Source of the DNA: Stutzerimonas stutzeri
GTDB lineage: Bacteria; Pseudomonadota; Gammaproteobacteria; Pseudomonadales; Pseudomonadaceae
Reading direction: 5' to 3'
NCBI RefSeq assembly: GCF_024448935.1
Contig: NZ_JAMOIE010000040.1
Span: 1-42,072, forward strand
Length of the DNA: 42,072 nucleotides
Position numbers and translations under genes: made by a program. The notes beneath the pieces are model-generated. The model did no database searches. It saw only the letters and a list, made by a program, of their open reading frames with translations, and had not been told where the DNA came from. This document shows positions 1 to 7,781 of the stretch, one piece after another (within the stretch, counting starts at the first letter, position 1; each line of letters starts with the position of its first letter).

Positions 1-314
1 CCACCTGAAGCGTGCGAGCTGTGCCTGCGCCAAGCACCGTTGACTCGCCATCATCTGATTTCCAAGGCATTACATGGCAAAAGCTACGTAAAAAGGAGCC
101 GGCGCTCCGCTTTAACAGCCGCGACGCATTATTAGCCGATCCAGGCCTGCGCAGCTTCGTCGACCAAGCCGGCCGGGTTCGTGCCGCGCCATTAGATTCG
201 ACAGCGTCTTGGTCAGCGCGTCGGAATAATTCGAAGTACCTGTTCAGCGCATTCGGTCTTGGCTTTGCCGGCGTCTATCTGAGCGGCCTGGTGGTGGCGG
301 GCGCGCTGGGTTGA
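1..314 (+). pseudogene. HNH endonuclease family remnant (left edge, deleted and frameshifted)
   Basis: The first frame opens at the window edge with CELCLRQAPLTRHHLISKAL, the Cys-x2-Cys plus Arg-His-His-Leu-Ile start typical of small HNH-nuclease-like proteins of Pseudomonas. That frame stops at about 138. A second frame then carries LRFNSRDALLADPGLRSFVD, which resembles the C-terminal part of the same family. The central section with the second Cys/His metal-binding half (C-x2-C-H...IH) is missing, so I read this as an internal deletion with a frame change rather than an active gene. The tail after about residue 65 of the second frame is hydrophobic (GLGFAGVYLSGLVVAGALG), is not typical of the family, and may come from another gene. 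The true start lies outside the window. Confidence 0.55.
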
Positions 315-361
315 GTCGGTTGGGGACGCGGTGGCTCACGACCGATGCTGAGCTGCTGCGC

Positions 362-1165
362 TTACCAGTGCAGGTTGAAATGCGAGCCGAGCACGAATTG
401 ATCATCAAGCAAGTCCCAGCGTTCGACACAGACCTTCTTGTCGGCGCCCGGGTGCAGCTTCATGCGATTGAACGAGTTCGGCGACGTACCGCGGACTCGT
501 GATGACAGGGTGGTTCCGGCCTGAACCATCCAGACCTCGCGAGACAGCGCGGTGTACTGCTTGGACAACGGCAATACATAGGGCAGGTGGATGTGCCCGC
601 CCATAACTAGGTCCAATCCTTCATCGGCCCAGCGGTGCAGCGCAGCATCGGCGTTGTGCTGCAGGTTGCTCAGATCGCTCAGCACCATCGCGCCGAATGG
701 CTGGTGCGCCACGACAATCCGTACCTTGTCTGGATTGCTCTGTTTGAGCCGCCGGGCAACCGCCTGCACCTGTTCGTCGGTCACCAAGCCATCCTTGTGC
801 CGCCTGGGGTGGGTGGTGTTGAGTCCGATGACCAACATTTCGTCGTTTTCGAAGGTCGGCTCCAGATCCTTACCGAAGTGGCGACGGTAGTTGCGGTAGG
901 GCATGAGGAAGCGCGCAAAGACGTTGTACAGCGGGATGTCATGGTTACCCGGAATCACCAGCGCTTGCGGGATGCCGTGGCCATGCAGGCGCTGGACGAA
1001 GGCCTGGGCGTCGGCGAACTGTCCGGCCTTGGCGCGCTGCGTGATGTCGCCGGAAAAGATCAGCAGATCCGCGCCATGCTCGCGCACGTGGTCTTCCATG
1101 GCTTGCACGACGGCGGGCTGTTCGGTGCCGAAGTGGGTGTCGGAAATCTGCACGATGCTGGTCAT
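362..1165 (-). CDS. Calcineurin-like metallophosphoesterase
   Basis: The 267-aa protein has the metallophosphoesterase motifs in order: SDTH near residue 8, FSGDIT near 38, PGNHD near 75, VAHQPF near 152 and GGHIH near 190. These place the binuclear metal ligands as in the 3',5'-cAMP phosphodiesterase (CpdA) and related families. It has no signal peptide, so it is likely cytosolic. I chose the ATG at 1165 because the fold begins immediately after it (MTSIVQISDTHFG); a longer frame to 1225 adds 20 low-complexity residues. The substrate cannot be told from sequence. It lies between two degraded loci yet has an intact frame and all motifs, so it is probably under selection. Confidence 0.85.
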   Translation of the reverse strand: MTSIVQISDTHFGTEQPAVVQAMEDHVREHGADLLIFSGDITQRAKAGQFADAQAFVQRLHGHGIPQALVIPGNHDIPLYNVFARFLMPYRNYRRHFGKDLEPTFENDEMLVIGLNTTHPRRHKDGLVTDEQVQAVARRLKQSNPDKVRIVVAHQPFGAMVLSDLSNLQHNADAALHRWADEGLDLVMGGHIHLPYVLPLSKQYTALSREVWMVQAGTTLSSRVRGTSPNSFNRMKLHPGADKKVCVERWDLLDDQFVLGSHFNLHW

Positions 1166-1339
1166 GGGTGGGCGTCTTCTCGTCTGATGTGTGTGGACGG
1201 GTGGCATTGTTGCATTCGAAGCCATTCGGCGCCCGGCGTTCCGGTATATCGCAGGCAGCGGTATCGAAACGTGCTGCGGCGTTGGTCCTGATCGCTTTCG
1301 GTTGCGCTGTGCTGGGCCTTGGACTAACTTCCGCGCTGC

Positions 1340-1460
1340 TTCAGGTGCCCCCTGGCTAAAAGCCAGTGGGTGAAACAGGGAAGCCGATTCATTCGATGAA
1401 GATTCCGGCGCTGCCCCCGCAACGGTAGGCGAGACAGGACACCGCTCACAGCCACTGTGG
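1340..1460 (+). promoter_or_regulatory. Cobalamin riboswitch, 3' part truncated
   Basis: The sequence contains the conserved aptamer blocks in order: AGGTGCC near 1343, GTGGGTGAAACAGGGAAGCC near 1366, and the B12-box-like GCTGCCCCCGCAACGGTA near 1411, followed by GCCACTG at 1451-1457. This is the usual adenosylcobalamin aptamer found upstream of btuB. In intact examples another stretch, including the expression platform and the ribosome binding site, separates GCCACTG from the start codon. Here GCCACTG is followed within about 15 nt by sequence that already encodes the end of the BtuB signal peptide. The switch therefore appears to have lost its output and is probably a relic. Confidence 0.8.
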
Positions 1461-1467
1461 CCCAGGC

Positions 1468-2164
1468 ATGCTTGGCTATGCTTCGCTTTCCCATGCTCAG
1501 CCGGTCCAACCGCTTAACCTCAACGACCAGGTGGTTACAGCCACGCGCACCGAGCAGGCGCTCAGCCGTATTGCTTCCACCAGCGTCATTACTCGCGAAC
1601 AGATTGTACGCAGCCAGGCGCGGAGCATTGCCGAACTGCTGCGCGGCCTTGCGGGCGCCAATGTGGCCTCCAGCGGCGGCCATGGCAAGGCTTCGGCCGT
1701 CTATGTACGTGGCGCCAGCAGCCAGCAGCTGCTGGTTTTGGTCGATGGGGTGAAAATTGGTTCGGCCACATCAGGCGGTGCAGCGCTGGAAAACATTCCG
1801 GTCGAGCAACTCGAGCGTATTGAACGGGTCCGCGGCCCTCGTTCCAGCCTGTACGGTTCGGAAGCGGTAGGCGGCGTCATGCAGATCTTCACGCGGCATG
1901 GAGAGGGCGAAGGGTTCAAGCCCTGGTTCAAGCCCTATTTTCCGCTGGCGCGGGCAGCCGCTCCAGCTTCGACGGTACCGCGGGCATATCCGGTAGCCAG
2001 GGTGCCGGATGGTTCAATCTCGGCGTCGCGAGCGCGTCAACCGACGGTCTCACTCAGTTCGAGGGCCTATCGGCCGTCAGCGCCACGCTCCTACGAACCC
2101 GATGCGGACGCTTATCATGAGCTGTCCGGGGCGGACGGACGTACGCGCGCGTGCACCGTGACCA
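1468..2164 (+). pseudogene. btuB: BtuB-like TonB-dependent cobalamin receptor, N-terminal remnant
   Basis: The first 150 codons encode the end of a signal peptide (SLSHAQPVQP), a TonB-box-like segment (NDQVVTATRTEQ) and most of a plug domain, including YVRGASSQQLLVLVDGVKIG and RGPRSSLYGSEAVGGVMQIF, typical of BtuB. The frame is lost near 1935. The next frame carries SAGAGSRSSFDGTAGISGSQ and GWFNLGVASASTDGLTQFEG, the expected start of the barrel. Near 2095 the original frame returns with YEPDADAYHELSG. Almost all of the 22-strand barrel is then absent. A perfect 12-bp tandem repeat lies at 1913-1936, just before the first frameshift. There is no proper start or ribosome binding site because the upstream part is deleted. 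It cannot make a functional receptor. Confidence 0.85.
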
Positions 2165-2460
2165 CCTGAGCAGCCTGGCGTTGCTGGCGGGCGTCGTGGT
2201 GCTCACTGCCTTCGTGCGCTACCTGTGCTCCGGCGGTGGTTTCCTGAGCACATGCCGCGAGCGGAAGCGCGGGTGGTGTTGGGGCTGATTGTACTCGGTG
2301 GCGTGCTGATGGGGGCCGGTGGTTGGATTGCGCTGGCCGTTGCCGTGCTGGTGCGCCGCAGCGCTGGTCCAGCTTGGGCGGTACCACGGGTGACACTGCC
2401 GGTGCGTTGTTGGAGCTGGTGGAGAGTGCGGTGCTGGTTGGCCTGGCGCTGCTGGGCTAG
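2165..2460 (+). pseudogene. cobS: CobS (cobalamin 5'-phosphate synthase), C-terminal remnant
   Basis: The stretch from about 2170 carries transmembrane segments and ends in frame +1 with LGGTTGDTAGALLELVESAV and LVGLALLG before TAG at 2458-2460. This is the diagnostic C-terminus of adenosylcobinamide-GDP ribazoletransferase (CobS/CobV). The preceding segment, with PEHMPRAEARVVLGLIVLGG and a membrane helix, lies in a different frame, so at least two frameshifts occur. The N-terminal two thirds of the enzyme is absent and the remnant abuts the btuB remnant. CobS normally joins adenosylcobinamide-GDP and alpha-ribazole in the last steps of cobalamin assembly; this copy is dead. Confidence 0.8.
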
Positions 2461-2469
2461 GGCAAGCCC

Positions 2470-3561
2470 TCAACCCAGCAATGCGACTGTCTTGATCTGC
2501 GCCCAGAGCGCCTTGCCCTCGCTAACGCCGAGCTGATCGGCCGAACGCCGCGTAATGCGCGCCAGCAGCGGTGTGCCTTGGGCGTCCAGGCGAACCAGAA
2601 CATGGGCTGGCGTATCGGCGCTGACCACTTCAGCAACCCGCACCGGTAGCAGGTTGCTGATGCTGGTGCCTTGCGCACGTTCCAGCGTCAAGCTGACGTC
2701 CCGCGCATGGACGCGAAAGCGCAGCCGATGACCGACCGATTCGCTGCGTTGCGCCACCAGGACGTCACCGCCCTGAAACGTCAGGCGAGTGAGGTGGTAA
2801 TCGGTGTCGTGCCCGGCAATTTCCGATTCGATGACGACGCCTGCATCCTCACCGAACGCCGTCGGTAGATCGAGGCGTGCCAGGGTTTCGTGCAGCGGCC
2901 CCTGCGCAACGATCTGGCCCTCATCGAGCAGCACCAGGTGATCAGCCAGTCGCGCTACTTCGTCTGGTGCGTGGCTGACATAGAGCAGCGGTATCTCCAG
3001 CTCGTCGTGCAGACGTTCGAGGTACGGCAGGATTTCCTGTTTGCGCTTCACGTCGAGGGCAGCCAGAGGCTCGTCCATCAGCAGTAGGCGGGGGCTGGTC
3101 AGCAGTGCACGCGCGATGCCGACCCGTTGTCGCTCGCCACCGGAAAGTCGCTCTGGCATGCGATCCAGCAGATGCTCGATGCCAAGCAGGTCGACAGCCT
3201 GATCCCAGACGACACGCCGGTTCTGCGATGGGACGCGCTTCATGCCGAATTCGAGATTGCCTTTGACGGACAGGTGCGCGAACAGATTGGCATCCTGAAA
3301 CACATAACCAATCGGGCGCTGATGCGGTGGCACGAACAACTGGCGGCTCGAGTCTTGCCAGCAGTCGCCATTGACCACCAGTGTTCCCGTGCTGCTGCGC
3401 TCGAGCCCGGCGATGCAGCGCAAGCAGCTGGTCTTGCCCGAGCCCGAGGGGCCGAACAGGGCGCTGACGCCACGGCCCGGTAGGCTGACGTCCACGTCGA
3501 GGGCGAAGCCTGGATGGGCCAGGCGCAGCTGTGCATGTATGCCGCTCGGGTTGTTGTTCAT
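2470..3561 (-). CDS. modC: Molybdate ABC transporter ATP-binding protein
   Basis: This 363-aa protein powers molybdate import on the cytoplasmic face of ModB. Walker A is GPSGSGKT (about residues 37-44), the Q-loop lies in YVFQDANLF, the ABC signature is LSGGERQR (about 139-146), Walker B is LLLMDEP and the switch His lies in YVSHAPDEV. The last 75 residues form a TOBE (molybdate-binding) domain, as in ModC rather than generic importers. The ATG at 3561 overlaps the modB stop (ATGA), so the two are translationally coupled. An open frame continues upstream to about 4140, but that is read-through inside modB. The length is usual for the family. Confidence 0.95.
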   Translation of the reverse strand: MNNNPSGIHAQLRLAHPGFALDVDVSLPGRGVSALFGPSGSGKTSCLRCIAGLERSSTGTLVVNGDCWQDSSRQLFVPPHQRPIGYVFQDANLFAHLSVKGNLEFGMKRVPSQNRRVVWDQAVDLLGIEHLLDRMPERLSGGERQRVGIARALLTSPRLLLMDEPLAALDVKRKQEILPYLERLHDELEIPLLYVSHAPDEVARLADHLVLLDEGQIVAQGPLHETLARLDLPTAFGEDAGVVIESEIAGHDTDYHLTRLTFQGGDVLVAQRSESVGHRLRFRVHARDVSLTLERAQGTSISNLLPVRVAEVVSADTPAHVLVRLDAQGTPLLARITRRSADQLGVSEGKALWAQIKTVALLG

Positions 3562-4247
3562 CCGCGCCACCCCTGCCGCAGCGGGCTTGCATAGAGAATG
3601 AGTAGCACCAGAAAGGAAAACAGCAGCATCCCGCCGGCAAGCCAGTGCGCCTGGGCGTATTCCAGCGCTTCGACGTGATCGTAGATCTGTACGGACAACA
3701 CGCGGGTTTTCTCGGGGATGTTCCCGCCGATCATCAGCACGACCCCAAATTCGCCCACCGTATGGGCGAAGCCGAGAATGCTTGCCGTCACGAAACCTGG
3801 CCGTGCCAGCGGCAATACCACGGTGAAGAAAGCGTCCAGCGGGCCCGCACGCAAGGTTGCCGCGGCTTCCAATGGGCGGTCGCCAATCGCTTCGAAGGCG
3901 TTCTGCAACGGTTGCACCACGAAGGGCATCGAGTAGAACACCGAGCCCACGACCAGGCCGGCAAAGGTGAACGGCAGGACGCCCAGACCGAGCGTTTGGG
4001 TCAGTTGCCCAACGGGTCCATTGGGGCCCATCGCTATCAGCAGATAGAAGCCGAGCACACTGGGTGGAAGCACGAGAGGGAGCGCCACCACGGCACCAAT
4101 GGGGCCCTTCAGGCGTGAGCGGGTCCGTGCCAGCCACCAAGCGATGGGGGTTCCGAGGAGTAACAGCAGAACGGTGGTGATGCTGGCGAGTTTGAGCGTC
4201 AGCCAGATCGCCGAGAGACTGGCGTCATCCAGGGTGGGCATGTCCAT
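3558..4247 (-). CDS. modB: Molybdate ABC transporter permease
   Basis: This is the inner-membrane channel of the molybdate importer, 229 aa with about five transmembrane helices. The EAA loop that docks ModC is seen as [20 protein letters not shown] followed by [20 protein letters not shown] is a family hallmark. The start at 4247 (MDMPTLDD) lies 3 nt after the modA stop; a second ATG two codons in (4241) is also possible. It sits in the modEABC operon, coupled to modC by a 4-nt overlap. Confidence 0.95.
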   Translation of the reverse strand: MDMPTLDDASLSAIWLTLKLASITTVLLLLLGTPIAWWLARTRSRLKGPIGAVVALPLVLPPSVLGFYLLIAMGPNGPVGQLTQTLGLGVLPFTFAGLVVGSVFYSMPFVVQPLQNAFEAIGDRPLEAAATLRAGPLDAFFTVVLPLARPGFVTASILGFAHTVGEFGVVLMIGGNIPEKTRVLSVQIYDHVEALEYAQAHWLAGGMLLFSFLVLLILYASPLRQGWRG

Positions 4248-4250
4248 CAG

Positions 4251-5006
4251 CTACCGATCATAACCGTAGGCTTCGATCACCTCGGTTGCCTTTGCGCTTC
4301 GCAGGTAATCGAGCAGTGCGTGCGCCGCCGGGTTGTCGCGACCTTTGGTCAGCAGCAGGGCATCCTGGCGAATCGGTGGATGATAGGTAGCGGGTACCAC
4401 CCAGCCGGACCCCTGCCGGATTTCACCGCTTTCGATTACCTGAGAGAGCGCGACGAAGCCGAGTTCGGCGTTGCCGCTGGCGACGAATTGATGGGTTTGG
4501 GCAATGTTTTCGCCCTGCACCAGCTTGCCCTTGACCAAGTCGGCAAGCCCCAGCCTTGTCAGCGTGGCCATCGCTGCGGCGCCGTAGGGTGCGGTTTTCG
4601 GGTTGGCGATCGCGAGGTGACGATATGCCTGATCAGTAAGCACCTTGCCCTGATCGTCGCCATGACCTGCACTGGCTGACCACAACACCAATGTACCGAT
4701 GGCGTAGGTGAAGCGGCTTCCAGCAACGCCCAACCCTTCGTCTTCCAGCCTGACTGGAATCTGTTCATCCGCTGCCAGCAGTATTGAGAAAGGCGCACCG
4801 TTGCGAATCTGCGCGTAGAGCTTTCCTGTCGAGCCGAAGGACAGCAGTACCTTGTGGCCGCTGTCGCGTTCGAACTGTTCAGTGATGACGCGCATGGGCG
4901 CAGCGAAGTTCGACGCCACCGCCACCTGGATCTCATCGGCCTGGCCGATCAAAGGCGTAAGGGCAGCCAGCGCCGCAATAAGGGTCATACGAGTACGATT
5001 CATCAT
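4251..5006 (-). CDS. modA: Molybdate-binding periplasmic protein
   Basis: This is the secreted solute receptor that captures molybdate or tungstate and delivers it to ModBC. It has a Sec signal peptide (TRMTLIAALAALTPLIGQADE) and the mature start EIQVAVASNFAAPM typical of ModA. Anion-contact regions include LSFGSTGKLYAQI and ENIAQTHQFVASGNAELGFV. I chose the ATG at 5006 (5003 is equally possible); a TTG at 5015 would overlap the modE stop but lacks support. About 251 aa, normal for the family. It is followed after 3 nt by modB. Confidence 0.93.
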   Translation of the reverse strand: MMNRTRMTLIAALAALTPLIGQADEIQVAVASNFAAPMRVITEQFERDSGHKVLLSFGSTGKLYAQIRNGAPFSILLAADEQIPVRLEDEGLGVAGSRFTYAIGTLVLWSASAGHGDDQGKVLTDQAYRHLAIANPKTAPYGAAAMATLTRLGLADLVKGKLVQGENIAQTHQFVASGNAELGFVALSQVIESGEIRQGSGWVVPATYHPPIRQDALLLTKGRDNPAAHALLDYLRSAKATEVIEAYGYDR

Positions 5007-5011
5007 GTTCG

Positions 5012-5824
5012 TCAATCTACCGCGATGATTACATGAGAGGCTTTGATCAGCGCCGTACAGGGCTGACCGACGGCCAATCCGAGCGCTTCGGTGCTTTCAT
5101 TGGTGATGACTGCCCCCAGCGTTCGGTTGCCGGGAAGGAGCAGCTTGATCTCGCAGCTGACCGCGCCTGGTGTGATGGCGCCGATGGTTCCGCTCAGGCG
5201 GTTGCGGGCGCTGATCTTCACGTCGGGATCAGGCGACAGCAGGACAAAGCTGGCTTTGACCAATGCCATGGCGACCTTGCCCGGTGCGAGCTGAAGCTCG
5301 TCGATACTGGCGTTGGTCAGCGTCGCGGTCATCGTTTGCCCGTCGCCGATATCCAGGCTGACGCTGCCGTTCACCGCGCCTCGTTCGACCTGGGTGACGC
5401 GGCCCCGAAACTGGTTGCGTGCGCTGGTTTTCATGGCGATTGCCCGAAGCAGTTTGTCGAAATCCTCGAACCCATCGATACCCTGGGCGACCTGCGCCAG
5501 GAAGCGTTCGTACTCGTGTTGCATGCGCTGCCAGACATGCAGCATTTCCCGACCGAATTCTGTCAGTTGCGTCCCGCCGCCCTTGGTGCCGCCTGCTGAG
5601 CGTATGACCAGCGGGCGCTCGGACAGATTGTTCATGGCATCCACCGCATCCCAGGCCGCCTTGTAGCTGAGCTTGATGGCCTGGGCGGCGCGACTGATCG
5701 AGCCCGTCGCATCGATCTGTTCGAGCAGCTCGATGCGCTTGCCACCGAGATAGCCCTTCTCGCCACGGTTGAACCAGAGCTGCCCGTCTATGCGCAACGG
5801 CTCGAATGGTCTCGGATCGCTCAT
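5012..5824 (-). CDS. modE: Molybdate-responsive transcriptional regulator ModE
   Basis: The 270-aa protein has an N-terminal winged helix (about residues 20-110: [35 protein letters not shown]) and two C-terminal TOBE/molbindin repeats ([20 protein letters not shown] and [20 protein letters not shown]). This is the full ModE architecture: molybdate binding to the TOBE pair triggers DNA binding. It is the first gene of the mod operon and an operator-like palindrome lies 36 nt upstream of its ATG, so it probably autoregulates the operon. A good Shine-Dalgarno (GGAGGCAG) precedes the ATG. The spacing to modA implies coupling. Confidence 0.93.
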   Translation of the reverse strand: MSDPRPFEPLRIDGQLWFNRGEKGYLGGKRIELLEQIDATGSISRAAQAIKLSYKAAWDAVDAMNNLSERPLVIRSAGGTKGGGTQLTEFGREMLHVWQRMQHEYERFLAQVAQGIDGFEDFDKLLRAIAMKTSARNQFRGRVTQVERGAVNGSVSLDIGDGQTMTATLTNASIDELQLAPGKVAMALVKASFVLLSPDPDVKISARNRLSGTIGAITPGAVSCEIKLLLPGNRTLGAVITNESTEALGLAVGQPCTALIKASHVIIAVD

Positions 5825-5859
5825 GTCTGCCTCCCATAAGGAGCGGTCATTCTGGCAAG

Positions 5860-5883
5860 CGTTATATAGAGTTGTATATAGCG
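5860..5883 (-). promoter_or_regulatory. Predicted ModE operator of the mod operon
   Basis: A near-perfect inverted repeat reads CGTTATATA-N6-TATATAGCG. It closely resembles the known E. coli ModE box (CGTTATAT...ATAACG type). It lies 36 nt upstream of the modE ATG, where it would overlap the promoter of the minus-strand operon. The match is seen in sequence; the regulation is inferred from the ModE family. Confidence 0.8.
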
Positions 5884-5979
5884 TTTTCGCGTTGGCCTCA
5901 GTTATCGAGGTTGGGCGACCGTTGCTCCGGGCGCGGCTCGGGAGTAGCGTGGCCTCAATGCCGCTTTTGGAGCGTCGTC

Positions 5980-6528
5980 ATGAAAATTGAATGGGTTGCC
6001 GCCTCACTTGCGCTGCTCCTGTTGGCTGGTCCCGCAGCAGCTGAACAGTGCCCGGCGTTGCTGCAACATGAACTTCCGAAGCTGCGATCAAAGCAAACCA
6101 TCGATCTGTGCGAGCAGTTTCAGGGTAAGGCGTTGGTCGTGGTCAACACCGCCAGCTTTTGTGGCTTCGCACCGCAGTTCAAGGGGCTGGAGGCGCTGTA
6201 TCAGCGCTACAAGGGTGATGGGCTGGTGGTTCTTGGCGTGCCGTCCGATGACTTCTTTCAAGAGTCTGACGATGCGGCTGAAACGGCGGAGGTCTGCTAT
6301 GTGAATTACGGGGTGACCTTCCCGATGGCGCAGACACAACCCGTACGTGGCAGCGATGCGATACCGCTGTTTCGGCAGCTGGCCGAGCAGGCCGGAGGGG
6401 CACCGCGCTGGAATTTTTATAAGTACGTGGTCGATCGCAACGGCAAGGTGGTCGACTACTTCTCGAGCAAAGTCGAACCGGACGATCCTGAGCTTACTGC
6501 TGCGGTGGAAAAGGCGTTAGCCGAGTAG
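5980..6528 (+). CDS. Secreted glutathione peroxidase family protein
   Basis: The 182-aa protein reduces peroxides with a thiol donor. It carries a signal peptide ([19 protein letters not shown]) and is probably periplasmic. The family signature is intact: [20 protein letters not shown] with the peroxidatic Cys, the LGVPSDDF loop, and [15 protein letters not shown] with the conserved Trp/Asn of the catalytic tetrad. I chose the ATG at 5980 because of a Shine-Dalgarno-like TTTTGGAGCG; a longer frame back to 5806 runs through the mod operator. It is Cys-based, and whether glutathione or thioredoxin is the donor cannot be told. Confidence 0.9.
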   Translation: MKIEWVAASLALLLLAGPAAAEQCPALLQHELPKLRSKQTIDLCEQFQGKALVVVNTASFCGFAPQFKGLEALYQRYKGDGLVVLGVPSDDFFQESDDAAETAEVCYVNYGVTFPMAQTQPVRGSDAIPLFRQLAEQAGGAPRWNFYKYVVDRNGKVVDYFSSKVEPDDPELTAAVEKALAE

Positions 6529-6568
6529 CGGGAGGGGCGCCGCGACCGGTCGGTCGGGGCGGGGTGCG

Positions 6569-6760
6569 TCAGAAGCGGTAGGTCATGCAGCGCCGAAACC
6601 GTGAGCGCTGTTTTCGCAGGTGGCGTTGTAGAGGCCACGAGTTGCGCTGGTCTGCTGGATCCGGGTGTCCTCTCACAAGTCGGAGTAGGCCAGATCGACG
6701 GTCATGTCATCGGATGGCCTCCAGGCCAGACCAAAGCTCACCGCAGTGCGATCACCAAGT
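6569..6760 (-). pseudogene. fadL: FadL/OmpP1-like outer membrane protein, C-terminal scar
   Basis: Read on the minus strand, the segment encodes LGDRTAVSFGLAWRPSDDMT, VDLAYSDL, a stop where a Trp codon is expected, EDTRIQQTSATRGLYNATCE, NSAHGFGAA, and after a frameshift MTYRF followed by a stop. The motif W-x-P-x-DD-x-T-x-DLAY and the ending with terminal Phe are characteristic of long-chain fatty-acid transporters of the FadL family. Only the last 60 or so codons remain, with a nonsense change and a frameshift. It lies between a peroxidase and a sulfurtransferase; I recall a fadL homologue at the equivalent place in P. aeruginosa. Confidence 0.7.
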
Positions 6761-6790
6761 TGACCGATCGGTCGCGTTCGGCCGTTTGGC

Positions 6791-7636
6791 TCAGGCGATC
6801 GGTCGGTCTGGGTCGGTGATCCATTCGCTCCAGGAACCTGGGTACAGTTTGGCCAGCGGGTAGCCGGCCAGGCAGAGGGCAAACAGGTTGTGGCACGCCG
6901 TTACGCCAGATCCGCAGTAGGCCACCAGATCGTCTGCCGGCTGGTCGGCCAGTTGGCGGTCGAACCGTGAACGCAGCCGTTCGGGGGAGAGAAAATGCCC
7001 GGTTGCGTCAAGGTTTTCGCTAAACGGCACACAGCGAGCGCCAGGAATATGCCCGGCCACCGGATCGATAGGCTCCTGCTCGCCGAGAAAGCGAGGCAGG
7101 GCACGCGCGTCGAATAAGGTCAGACCAGGCTGCCCGAGGCGCTCCGTCAGCTGTTGTGCGGAGATCAGCAGGGCGGCATCCGGTGTGCCATCGAACTGAC
7201 CGGGCTGATTGTTGGTCGATTCTCCAGTTACCGGCCCGCTGGCATCACGCCAGGCTTTGAACCCGCCATCCAGCAAATACACACCGCTGCGTTTGCCCAG
7301 CCATGCCAGCAGCCACCATGCCCTTGCGGCAAATGCGCCGGGGCCGTCGTCGTAGAGCACGACTTCGCTGTGATCGTTCAGGCCTGCCGCGCGGAGTCGC
7401 GCAACCAGCTGCCCCGGCTGTGGCAGCGGGTGTCGACCGGTCTGGCCGCGGACCACCGGGCCTGACAGGTCCTTTGCCAGATCGAGAAAGCGCGCACCGG
7501 GGATATGCGCCTGTTCGTAGCTACGCCTCCCGTAGTCAGGGTCTTCAAGGGCGAATCGGCAATCGAAAATGCACAGATTCGGCTGCGAAAGGCGTGCGGT
7601 CAGGTCCGCGGTGTCGATCAGTTGAGCAAGCGGCAT
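6791..7636 (-). CDS. sseA: 3-mercaptopyruvate/thiosulfate sulfurtransferase
   Basis: The 281-aa protein is a tandem rhodanese: an inactive N-terminal domain (IFDCRFALEDPDYGRRSYEQ, HIPGARFLDLAKDLSG) and a catalytic C-terminal domain (LFDARALPRFLGEQEPID, AGHIPGARCVPF). The active-site loop is CGSGVTACH, the CG[S/T]GVTA form of mercaptopyruvate sulfurtransferases rather than the CRKGVTA form of thiosulfate enzymes. It transfers sulfur to thiols or cyanide in the cytosol. I used the ATG at 7636 (MPLAQLIDTADL); a longer frame to 7789 overlaps the divergent rnd promoter. Confidence 0.9.
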   Translation of the reverse strand: MPLAQLIDTADLTARLSQPNLCIFDCRFALEDPDYGRRSYEQAHIPGARFLDLAKDLSGPVVRGQTGRHPLPQPGQLVARLRAAGLNDHSEVVLYDDGPGAFAARAWWLLAWLGKRSGVYLLDGGFKAWRDASGPVTGESTNNQPGQFDGTPDAALLISAQQLTERLGQPGLTLFDARALPRFLGEQEPIDPVAGHIPGARCVPFSENLDATGHFLSPERLRSRFDRQLADQPADDLVAYCGSGVTACHNLFALCLAGYPLAKLYPGSWSEWITDPDRPIA

Positions 7637-7781
7637 GGCAGGGCTCCGTTCGAATTCGGGGGAAAGGTTATCACGCAGGCTGACTTGGCCGATCAAAGCG
7701 CAGCGAATACGGGGCGCGATATATACTGCGTGCCTTTTCGCCCGCTCGTCGGTCGTAACATCGGACAACAAGGAGGGCCTA

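Noticed and set aside
635..1291. A 218-codon plus-strand frame opposite the phosphoesterase
   Set aside because: Antisense to a gene with all metallophosphoesterase motifs; no support of its own.
1168..1359. A short plus-strand frame with a hydrophobic end just before the riboswitch
   Set aside because: No ribosome binding site or family; it overlaps the start region of the phosphoesterase and the aptamer.
2470..4140. A 556-aa frame that would fuse modC to an upstream extension
   Set aside because: The upstream part overlaps modB in another frame and has no domain; the modC ATG at 3561 with the ATGA overlap is clearly the start.
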